NCBI GenBank assembly: GCA_964652645.1
Contig: CAZZCS010000030.1
Span: forward strand, 1 to 23,014
Origin: CAZZCS01 sp964652645
GTDB lineage: Bacteria; Cloacimonadota; Cloacimonadia; Cloacimonadales; Cloacimonadaceae
Direction of reading: 5' to 3'
DNA: 23,014 nt
This document shows, in pieces, positions 1-6,788 of the stretch. The translations under genes were made by a program, and so were the position numbers. Under the pieces are notes generated by a model. That model was not told where the DNA came from. It saw only the letters and a program-made list of their open reading frames with translations, and did no database searches. How positions within the stretch are numbered: position 1 is the stretch's first letter; each line of letters opens with the position of its first letter.

Positions 1-2621
1 GGAACCGTGATATCGTCACTGGAAAGCTGGGGATTGAGCTGGGGCAAAAGCATCTGGAGCATACCCCGAACGGAGCTTTCATCCATGAAGTAGAGCGGGA
101 AGCCAAACATGGCCAGAGTGCCGCTTCCTTCGTGGATAAAGGCAGCAGACCTGCCGTTACCCACACTGGTATCCGTCATAACTGCTGTATAGATGGGGCT
201 TTGGACGTTTTCAAAAGTATAGATCATGGGCAACATTTGGTTCCAGACAGGGTTCAGCTTATCAGGATCCGGCGTCAGATCGGGATAAACGTCCGATTCG
301 ACCCTGATCAAGGAAGCAGAATTATCGTAGTACAGCTCCACATCTCCGGCAAATCTATCGAGCCAGGCTTCGTTTAGCATGGACGAGGTCTTCCATCCCG
401 AGATCACCAGCTTGCCTCCGCCCAGGAGATAGCCACCCAGGAGCTGCAGATTATCGATGATGTGGTTGTTCGCAAAATCGTCATCGTGCCACAAAATCAT
501 CCGGTATTGACCCAATAAATCAAGCGATGGAGCGCCCTGGCTCTCATAATCCCAGGTATCAAAGGCAAATGGCTCCAGCACCCGGGCATAGTATTCGTCC
601 ACCATCTCGTCTGTGGGGCTGATCCCCGCTCCCGTGCCGTCCCTGGTCTCATCTATCACCAGAAGGTTCAGATTGAAGTGAAAGAGCACCGGAGTGGCAC
701 TCATCAGGTTTGAAGCCATGGATTCAAAGCCTTCTGCATCAATGGCTTTGACGATGTATTCATAGGTATTTCCGTTCACCACGTCCTCATCGTAATAGTA
801 GAGATCTGTGATGGGATCGGGATTGACAAGGGTCCATTGCGAAGCTCCGGAATTCCTCCTGTAAACGTTGTAAGATTCTGCATTGATAAAGCTTTCCCAG
901 CCCAATAGAACTATCGTATTACTGCCCAGGCATTCATTCAGATTTGGCAGCATCTGGCTTTTCCCGCGCAGCAGCACCCAGTTGTTGGGATCTGCCGAGA
1001 TCGAAGTAATCCCCTCGATATTGGCATAGGGAATCAGGTTTGTGAGCCCTGCGGGACTAGCTTGCACGAGGACGGAATCCGTTCCTGCACTGTGCGTGAT
1101 CTGGATGGGGAAGTCCAGATAAAACTGGGTCGCAGTGGGAGAAGTCGATTTTCCCATGACCTTGAGAGTGGGTGGATTTTGCTTTGTATAAAAGGCATAT
1201 TCCAGGGACGGAATCCCCGGGGAATAGATCCACTGCTGGAAGAATTGCTCCAGATCCTGCCCGCTGATCTGCTCCGCCATAGCCTGAAACTCGGCAGTGG
1301 TGGCATTCAGATGTTTATAGGTCTCGTACCAGGTCTGGATCAGCTCAAAGAACTGGGCATCACCCAGCTTGAGACGCAGCATATGCAATACCGAGGCCCC
1401 TTTTTCGTAGGAGGGCGGGGTGAAATAGTTGTTGAAAGAGGGGTTGTAAACCGTCTGCGCCCCATAGCTATTTTCGTAGCTGAGATAGTATTGATGGTAG
1501 CTGGATAAAATGTAGTTACAAGCAGCCTGCCAGCCCAGGACCTTATCCACCCAGAAATGCTCGGAATAGGTGGCAAAGCCTTCAGAGAGCCACACATCGG
1601 GAAAATCGAGGAAGGAAACAGCATTGCCAAACCACTGATGCGCCAGTTCATGGGCGATGATCAGTTCGTATGCCCCGGTGCCGTTGATGATAAAATTGCC
1701 CAGAGTCGTCATCGTCTGATGCTCCATGGCGGCAAAGGTGGACATGGAGACCACGGCATGGCCATACTTTTCAAAGGGATAAGCGCCAAAGATCTCGGAG
1801 AAATACTCGATCATGGCAGGAGTTTGCGCCAGATCGACCAGGGCATTGTTGTACTGATTGGGCATTACAAAATTTTGGATATGCAGATCTCCCAGATATT
1901 GATCGAGCTCTACATAAGGCCCGGCCGTGATGCAGACCAGATAGGTGGTCATGGGGTTTTCTCCCAGCCAGGTGGTGGTAGAGGTGCCATCACCATGATC
2001 TACAATGGCCTGGCGGATGCCATTGGCAGCGACTTTCCAATCCGAGCGCATGCGGATATGCAGATCCACGACAGCTTTGTCCCAGGGGTGATCGTAGCAG
2101 GGCCACCAATATCTGCCAGCATCGGGATCGGAGATGGTAAATACTGTATTCTGAGTGAAGTACATCCCGATCTGATATACGTTTGGGGAGAGCTGGGGAT
2201 TGCCGTGGTAAAACACATTGGTCTCAAAAGTCTGCCCGGCGCTCACGCTCAAGGGGATATTGATGATCCCATTTTGGTGGGTATATGCAACGGGCGAGCC
2301 ATTTACCTGTACCGCAGAGACGGTGAGATTCTCCAGTTCGTACTGGATGGAGCTCAGGTTTTCTTCTGCTATTACGGTGGCAATTACGTTTCCATTGATG
2401 TATTGGGTCTGCTGGTTTATCGTCAGGAAGATCTCGTACTTCTGGACGTCGAAACCTGTGGCCGAATCTGCCCGGGCAGCGTTCCGGTAAAAATCTTCCC
2501 AGCGGCTATAGTCATAATTTTCAAATCTCTGCGAAGGTCTCATGCCCTCCGGAATGGCTTGCAAAACCAGCACTACAAAGAGCGCAGCAAGGATCAAACT
2601 TAGTTTTTTGTGTATATTCAT
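1..2621 (-). CDS. Secreted M1-family zinc metallopeptidase (3' end outside window)
   Basis: Read on the minus strand from ATG at 2619-2621, with a GGGAG ribosome site five bases upstream. The frame stays open to the window edge (873 codons) with no stop. A signal peptide is followed by a gluzincin domain: zinc motif HELAHQW at residues 324-330 and the third ligand E347 (HExxH-18-E), preceded by AAMEHQ, the GAMEN-like exopeptidase motif, and followed by YEKG with the expected catalytic tyrosine. M1 enzymes remove N-terminal amino acids from peptides. After about residue 560 come a fibronectin-III-like domain and an alpha/beta region resembling the glutamine-amidotransferase-like domains of secreted peptidases. 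A C-terminal sorting domain may follow but cannot be seen. Likely role is extracellular peptide degradation for amino-acid fermentation (inference). M1 assignment is firm; substrate unknown. Confidence 0.93.
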   Translation of the reverse strand, partial: MNIHKKLSLILAALFVVLVLQAIPEGMRPSQRFENYDYSRWEDFYRNAARADSATGFDVQKYEIFLTINQQTQYINGNVIATVIAEENLSSIQYELENLTVSAVQVNGSPVAYTHQNGIINIPLSVSAGQTFETNVFYHGNPQLSPNVYQIGMYFTQNTVFTISDPDAGRYWWPCYDHPWDKAVVDLHIRMRSDWKVAANGIRQAIVDHGDGTSTTTWLGENPMTTYLVCITAGPYVELDQYLGDLHIQNFVMPNQYNNALVDLAQTPAMIEYFSEIFGAYPFEKYGHAVVSMSTFAAMEHQTMTTLGNFIINGTGAYELIIAHELAHQWFGNAVSFLDFPDVWLSEGFATYSEHFWVDKVLGWQAACNYILSSYHQYYLSYENSYGAQTVYNPSFNNYFTPPSYEKGASVLHMLRLKLGDAQFFELIQTWYETYKHLNATTAEFQAMAEQISGQDLEQFFQQWIYSPGIPSLEYAFYTKQNPPTLKVMGKSTSPTATQFYLDFPIQITHSAGTDSVLVQASPAGLTNLIPYANIEGITSISADPNNWVLLRGKSQMLPNLNECLGSNTIVLLGWESFINAESYNVYRRNSGASQWTLVNPDPITDLYYYDEDVVNGNTYEYIVKAIDAEGFESMASNLMSATPVLFHFNLNLLVIDETRDGTGAGISPTDEMVDEYYARVLEPFAFDTWDYESQGAPSLDLLGQYRMILWHDDDFANNHIIDNLQLLGGYLLGGGKLVISGWKTSSMLNEAWLDRFAGDVELYYDNSASLIRVESDVYPDLTPDPDKLNPVWNQMLPMIYTFENVQSPIYTAVMTDTSVGNGRSAAFIHEGSGTLAMFGFPLYFMDESSVRGMLQMLLPQLNPQLSSDDITV

Positions 2622-2940
2622 TAGGACTCCCATCAAGTAAAAAAACTATGCAGATAGAACGTATTTCTATCAGCTGATACAGCATGCAAAATCTATTCTC
2701 GAGATCTGATTTTTGATTTAAACGTTAAAAAGAGCTGCGCATTCCAATTGAGAATTGAGGATTGAGAATGGAGAATTGGCTGCGCTCTAGCGATTTACAA
2801 TTTACGATGTACAATGTACGGTTTGTTACCCGTTATGAGGGCTGCGCTATATCGGTAACCACGAATCTACCAATTGTGTTAGTAGGGGCGCGGGGTCCCC
2901 GGGGCTGAACTTGTGAAGACCTGGGGTGTTCAGACGTGAC

Positions 2941-3355
2941 TCGCCAGAAAAGAATAGAACGCAGATGACTGGATCGACAGGATCAGCGGGATCTTTTGAG
3001 TTATAAGTTAAAGGTTAAACGTTAAAAGAGCTGCGCTCTATCGGTGATCGCATGAGTCCTGATAGCCCAATTAGTTTGCTGCAAAAATTGTTTTGTTAGG
3101 GGCTACATGACTCCTGCTGATGCGCACCAAAAAGCCCCAGCGGGGCGACAGCCCCCGCGACGAAGTCGTGGGTGGCATAGGCGGGGGCGTGAGCCCCCGT
3201 ACAGAAAGGAATCACGGCTCAGCCCCAGCGGGGTGACACCATCAAAATCACAACCTCTTCATAGAAATTTGTCGCAACCGAGGTGCTCTCTATATACTAT
3301 CGCCTTCACCCTGTTCCGCTGCGCTGCACTGTGGGCTGATATCTGGCGCTCGCAA
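2941..3355 (+). repeat. Long direct repeat R1, left copy
   Basis: About 415 bases, nearly identical to 5865-6320 in the same orientation. It runs from TCGCCAGAAAAGAATAGAAC through a TTAAACGTTAAA tract and a GC-rich 107-bp foldable module to GATATCTGGCGCTCGCAA. The right copy is longer mainly because it carries one extra 39-base GCTGCGC-bounded module. The two copies enclose darTG together with the inner R2 repeats. Confidence 0.85.
3134..3240 (+). repeat. 107-bp GC-rich foldable module, copy 1
   Basis: It begins with GCCCCAGCGGGGC, a 5-bp stem with a 3-base loop, and ends with a near-copy of the same hairpin followed by GACACC. Between them, GCCCCCGC pairs with GCGGGGGC around an inner CGAC-GAA-GTCG hairpin. 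Equal-length copies occur at 6099-6205 (same strand) and 11760-11866 (inverted). Confidence 0.8.
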
Positions 3356-3605
3356 CTCGCCGGGCTATAACACAATCTCTTCATCCGGCATCCAAAAGCA
3401 CCCATCGGCGCAGCCGATCCCGATTGAGTGCGGAGCACAGCAGCTGTAGCCGGGCCCATGCAAAGGCGCGAAGTGGCTTTGTGGGGTGGCACAGCATAGC
3501 CCCGCATCTTTTTAGTGCGGGTTAGCAACCACCCCAAGACCCTTGAGTCCGGAGCGTCGCGAAGGACGGCACCCCAAAACCACAAAACCTCCACAAAAAA
3601 AATAT

Positions 3606-3667
3606 CCCTCTATATATACCTACAGGACGCGACACCACACGCCGCCAAGCCTGATCACCAGGGCTAC
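3606..3667 (+). repeat. Short direct repeat R2, left copy
   Basis: This 62-bp sequence, starting CCCTCTATATATACC and ending CCAGGGCTAC, recurs in the same orientation at 5689-5750 with four mismatches. The two copies are the innermost repeats around darTG. Confidence 0.85.
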
Positions 3668-3850
3668 TATCCCCCATACACGCTCTCAAAAAGTGACAAT
3701 TTGGTAATATGACCCGCAAGAGGCTTCATATCTCTCAGTAATTTTCTCCGAAGCATCGTAAACTGCGCTCTTTTAAAGGGCATTGTCCACTCCAATCAAA
3801 ATATCAATTGACAAAATATCGAAGATATAGCAGCTAATCTGATAACGTTT

Positions 3851-3854
3851 GGAG
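3851..3854 (+). promoter_or_regulatory. Ribosome binding site deciding the darT start
   Basis: GGAG lies six bases before ATG 3861. A TTG at 3849 in the same frame would overlap this site and add only four residues, so ATG 3861 is preferred. Further upstream TTGACA (3808-3813) could be a -35 element, but no well-spaced -10 box is clear. Confidence 0.6.
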
Positions 3855-3860
3855 TTTGAG

Positions 3861-4439
3861 ATGGTGTCTCGAGATGAACTTTATTACATAGTACCCATAT
3901 CTAATATCACTTCCATTGTGGAAGGGGGGATTCTGTGCCATAATTTGGCGAAGAAAATACTCCATCAATCAGTTGCGCTGACCGAAGTGCAAGAAAGAAG
4001 AGAATGTAAAAAAGTCCCCAATGCCGGATATCTACATGATTATGTGAATCTCTATTTCAACCCCAGAAACCCCATGATGTATAAACGCAGAGACATGTTT
4101 ATGCAGATTTGTGTTTTATCAATACAGAGAGAGGTTCTTTATTTGCCAGGTGTTCTGGTCTCAGATATGAATGCTTCAAAAGATCTTTGTAAATTCCTAG
4201 AGCCAAAAGAAGCCATCCAAAGTTTGGATTTTGAGAAAATATACGTTCGTAATTGGAACATTCCTGATCATTATGACATTCTCAAAGGAGCTACGTGCGC
4301 AGAGGTTTTAGTCCCCAGCGAAGTGCCATACAGATATGTAGTTAAGGCTTACATTGCTCATCATACACTTGATAAAACTCTAAGAGAATATGGGTTTAGC
4401 AAACCAATAATTTGCGATGCAGACTTGTTTTTTAGGTAG
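3861..4439 (+). CDS. darT: DarT ADP-ribosyltransferase toxin
   Basis: 192 residues from ATG 3861, a usual length for the DarT (formerly DUF4433) family. Known members transfer ADP-ribose from NAD to thymidine in single-stranded DNA, blocking replication, and act as toxins in DarTG systems that can stop phage. Visible signatures, numbered from ATG 3861: an N-terminal LYYIVPISNITSIVEGGI segment equivalent to the family's YHIT...LPSIL...G start; QERR with R47 where DarT has its NAD-site arginine; YFNPRNPMMY at 65-74; and AEVLVPSEVP with the predicted catalytic E148. All key residues are present, so the toxin looks intact. darG follows after 11 bases with its own GGAG site. The gene is AT-rich: 4081-4140 has 20 G/C in 60, against 32 in 60 at 13801-13860 in dnaA, which suggests transfer. 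Subfamily and exact DNA target cannot be told by eye. Confidence 0.93.
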   Translation: MVSRDELYYIVPISNITSIVEGGILCHNLAKKILHQSVALTEVQERRECKKVPNAGYLHDYVNLYFNPRNPMMYKRRDMFMQICVLSIQREVLYLPGVLVSDMNASKDLCKFLEPKEAIQSLDFEKIYVRNWNIPDHYDILKGATCAEVLVPSEVPYRYVVKAYIAHHTLDKTLREYGFSKPIICDADLFFR

Positions 4440-4450
4440 AGGAGACTATA

Positions 4451-5593
4451 ATGATAAAAGTACTGATCGGTGATCTTATTTCCAGCGAAATGCAAACCAA
4501 AGTGAACACAGTAAATTGTGTAGGAGTAATGGGAAAAGGAATAGCTCAGCTGTTTAAAAAACTATATCCTGAGATGTACGAAGATTTTGTTGACAGATGC
4601 CGTTCTGGAGAGGTTAAGGAGGGAGTACCATACATCTATGTTGACCTCTTTGGTAATCGAATCATTAATTTTCCTACCAAAAATCATTGGAAGGGTTTAT
4701 CCAACCTCAAGAGCATAGAAAAGGGACTGGACATCTTCATAGAAAACTATCAGCAATGGGGTATAGAGTCAATCGCTTTTCCTCCTTTGGGATGTGGTAA
4801 CGGTGGATTATCGTGGCTACAGGTTGGTCCCTTGATGTATCAAAAGCTTTCTGATCTATCTATCCCAATCGAGATTTATGCTCCCTTTGGTACATCAAAA
4901 AATCATCTCACCAAAGAGTTTCTTTCATCGTCAACTAATACAGTTTCCGAAGCTAAGATCATTGATAGAGAAATTCCTGGTTCCTGGATAGTCATATTGG
5001 AGATACTGCATCGCTTGGGTAAGATGAAATACACTGTTCAGGTTGGTAACACTGTTTTCCAGAAGATTTGCTATATGACCAGTCTATTGGGATTGGAAAC
5101 CGATTTACAGTTTAAAAAAGGAGCCTATGGCCCATATTCGCCCGATATACAACGAGTTTTTAACGTGTTTGGCAGAGAAAATCTGATCAGAGTTTCCATG
5201 CTCGGTAATTACACACGGATAGAAACTGGGATGGAATACTTGTCACTACGAGCAAAGAAATCTGCTTTGATTGAACAATATGAGGATCATATTAGTAAAG
5301 TTGTTGATCTGTTTAGTAGGGTTAAATCAACTGAACATGCTGAAGAAATTGGCACGATTATGTATGCACTAAACGAGTTAACTCATGAGGGAGCCGTTGA
5401 TTTGGTTTCTGAAATGGATTTCTTCATTTATATTTTAAACTGGAAAAAGAAATGGGATACTCCCCAGAAAAGAGAAGCTTTAGCCTCTACCATAAGATAT
5501 CTGGCTTCCCAAGGTTGGGTTGATATGATTTATAGTGCAGATTTGATTACTGAGAGTTCAGAAATCAACTGTGACAATTCGAGTTTGGATTAG
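4451..5593 (+). CDS. darG: DarG macrodomain antitoxin
   Basis: 380 residues with a GAGG ribosome site upstream. The N-terminal macrodomain (about 1-150) carries GDL (7-9), VNTVNCVGVMGKGIAQ with N22, INFPTKNHW with K77 as the likely catalytic lysine, and the phosphate loop PPLGCGNGGLSW (111-122). In characterised DarG this domain hydrolyses ADP-ribose off thymidine. The C-terminal half (about 175-370) has FQKICYM (203-209) and GAYGPYSPDI (224-233), matching the DarG C-terminal domain that binds and restrains DarT directly. Both neutralising activities therefore look preserved. It follows darT and is surely co-transcribed. No terminator is clear after it; a weak AGAGA-TTT-TCTCT hairpin follows shortly after the stop. 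Confidence 0.94.
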   Translation: MIKVLIGDLISSEMQTKVNTVNCVGVMGKGIAQLFKKLYPEMYEDFVDRCRSGEVKEGVPYIYVDLFGNRIINFPTKNHWKGLSNLKSIEKGLDIFIENYQQWGIESIAFPPLGCGNGGLSWLQVGPLMYQKLSDLSIPIEIYAPFGTSKNHLTKEFLSSSTNTVSEAKIIDREIPGSWIVILEILHRLGKMKYTVQVGNTVFQKICYMTSLLGLETDLQFKKGAYGPYSPDIQRVFNVFGRENLIRVSMLGNYTRIETGMEYLSLRAKKSALIEQYEDHISKVVDLFSRVKSTEHAEEIGTIMYALNELTHEGAVDLVSEMDFFIYILNWKKKWDTPQKREALASTIRYLASQGWVDMIYSADLITESSEINCDNSSLD

Positions 5594-5688
5594 TAATATC
5601 TGATTCACATAGCCAGAGATTTTCTCTATGATAACGCTATCCTGATCCTTCCTTCAGTTATCATGCTACCCAATATTCCCAAATTAGT

Positions 5689-5750
5689 CCCTCTATATAT
5701 ACCTACAGGATGCGACACCACAAGCCGCCATGCCTGATCTCCAGGGCTAC
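5689..5750 (+). repeat. Short direct repeat R2, right copy
   Basis: Matches 3606-3667 at 58 of 62 positions with no gaps, in the same orientation. It lies 95 bases after the darG stop. Confidence 0.85.
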
Positions 5751-5864
5751 GAGAGAATTAGCAGCGCAGCTTGGAACGCCGAATTCATTCGGCTGGTATA
5801 CCCAAATTCATTTGGGTTGAGCTCTCATTGATCCGTATGATCCAATAAAGGCGCGCAGCGAGTC

Positions 5865-6320
5865 TCGCCCGAAAAGAATAGAACGCAGATGACTGGATCG
5901 ACTGGATCAGCGGGATCTTTTTGAGTTAAAAGTTAAAGGTTAAACGTTAAAAGAGCTGCGCTCTATCGATTTACGATGTACAATGTACGATTGGCTGCGC
6001 TCTATCGGTGATCGCATGAGTCCTGATAGCCCGATTAGTTTGCTGTAAAAAATAGTTTTGGTAGGGGCTACATGACTCCTGCTGATGCGCACCAAAAAGC
6101 CCCAGCGGGGCGACAGCCCCCGCGACGAAGTCGTGGGTGGCATAGGCGGGGGCGTGAGCCCCCGTACAGAAAGGAATCACGTCTCAGCCCCAGCGGGGCG
6201 ACACCATCAAAATCACAACCTCTTCATAGAAATTTGTTGCACCCGAGGCGCTCTCTATACGCTATCGCCTTCCCCCTGTTCCGCTGCGCTGCACGGGGGG
6301 CTGATATCTGTCGCCCGCAA
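5865..6320 (+). repeat. Long direct repeat R1, right copy
   Basis: Same-orientation copy of 2941-3355. It has one extra 39-base block between two copies of GCTGCGCTCTATCG (5955-5968 and 5994-6007), which looks like module insertion or slippage at the punctuation sequence. It contains the second copy of the 107-bp module. Confidence 0.85.
6099..6205 (+). repeat. 107-bp GC-rich foldable module, copy 2
   Basis: Same length and orientation as 3134-3240, with only single-base differences visible, for example GGGGC for GGGGT in the closing hairpin. The inner pairing GCCCCCGC with GCGGGGGC is kept. Confidence 0.8.
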
Positions 6321-6512
6321 GGGGCTTTCACGTGTTTTGTCCCGCATACGAGGGGCTCCGCTGCGCTCCGCACCCTCGCTATGCCACCCCATGTCTTCGC
6401 AGGCTCAGCCCTGGGGACCCCGGCTGTTACGCCCTCCGGGCTGTACCACACTCCAGAGCCATGGTGTGTCTATATGGGGCCCGGTTATGTCACTTCTGCT
6501 CTGCATACTTAG

Positions 6513-6641
6513 GTGAATGAAATCAGAAATACTCGTGTAGCCCATGTGGAAGCCAAGCTGTCTGATGTGAATGAAGCTTGGACGAATCTGGCAATGAGAG
6601 TCAAGTGCCTAGTAAAGTTATCAGGACTGTACAAAGCTTAA
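6513..6641 (+). pseudogene. C-terminal remnant of a lost gene with an RN-x4-AH-like motif
   Basis: A 42-codon frame starts at GTG directly after an in-frame TAG and ends at TAA 6639-6641. Its peptide begins VNEIRNTRVAHVEAKLSDVN and looks like a genuine helical C-terminus, unlike the repeat-derived frames nearby. RNTRVAH fits the R-x(4-6)-H pattern of HEPN-type proteins, and similar tails end some restriction-helicase proteins; from memory alone I cannot choose between these. The upstream part is missing: repeat sequence abuts it on the left. It is most likely a broken gene cut by rearrangement of the repeats. It might instead be a short random frame. Confidence 0.35.
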
Positions 6642-6788
6642 TACCATCGAATCACTATCAGTATTGTTTGCAGGCTGTAAGATATTTGTATCGCTTTGGA
6701 TTAAATATTGCTTGTATAGTTTTGGGTATGACGGGAGATTTTAAATATCGAATTAGGATATTGAATGTTTTAGTACTGGAGGTTCAAA

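Larger units (their letters stand above)
2622..3850. repeat. Gene-free repeat island left of darTG
   Basis: No convincing gene is present. The stretch is built of modules: a GAGAATTGAGGATTGAG-type tract (2741-2778), a TTTACAATTTACGATGTAC-type tract (2788-2822), a 2881-2945 unit that recurs inverted around 11900-12000, a long unit 2941-3355 repeated directly at 5865-6320, and 3389-3577, a diverged direct relative of 11381-11517. Short GCTGCGC punctuations sit at 2734, 2779, 2841 and 3030. The open frame starting at 3107 recurs at 6072 only because the DNA repeats, so it is not taken as a gene. The last 130 bases before darT are AT-rich, unique sequence and probably hold its promoter. Confidence 0.8.
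5594..6512. repeat. Gene-free repeat island right of darTG
   Basis: After about 95 bases of unique AT-rich sequence come R2 right (5689-5750), a short linker, R1 right (5865-6320) and a GC-rich unit to about 6450 related to 9168-9340 and 12133-12275. That unit holds a 30-base hairpin, CGAGGG...CCCTCG at 6349-6378. Open frames here lie wholly inside repeats and are not supported as genes. Confidence 0.75.

Noticed and set aside
1557..2603. Long plus-strand frame of 348 codons
   Set aside because: It lies opposite the M1 peptidase, whose zinc motif and frame continuity are clear; the plus-strand product resembles nothing.
3107..3370. Open frame in R1, with a near-identical frame at 6072-6512, suggesting a conserved small protein
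   Set aside because: The similarity is that of the DNA repeat; it covers all codon positions and hairpin arms, and other frames are equally open. The composition (Arg, Pro, Ser rich) reflects GC-rich repeats.
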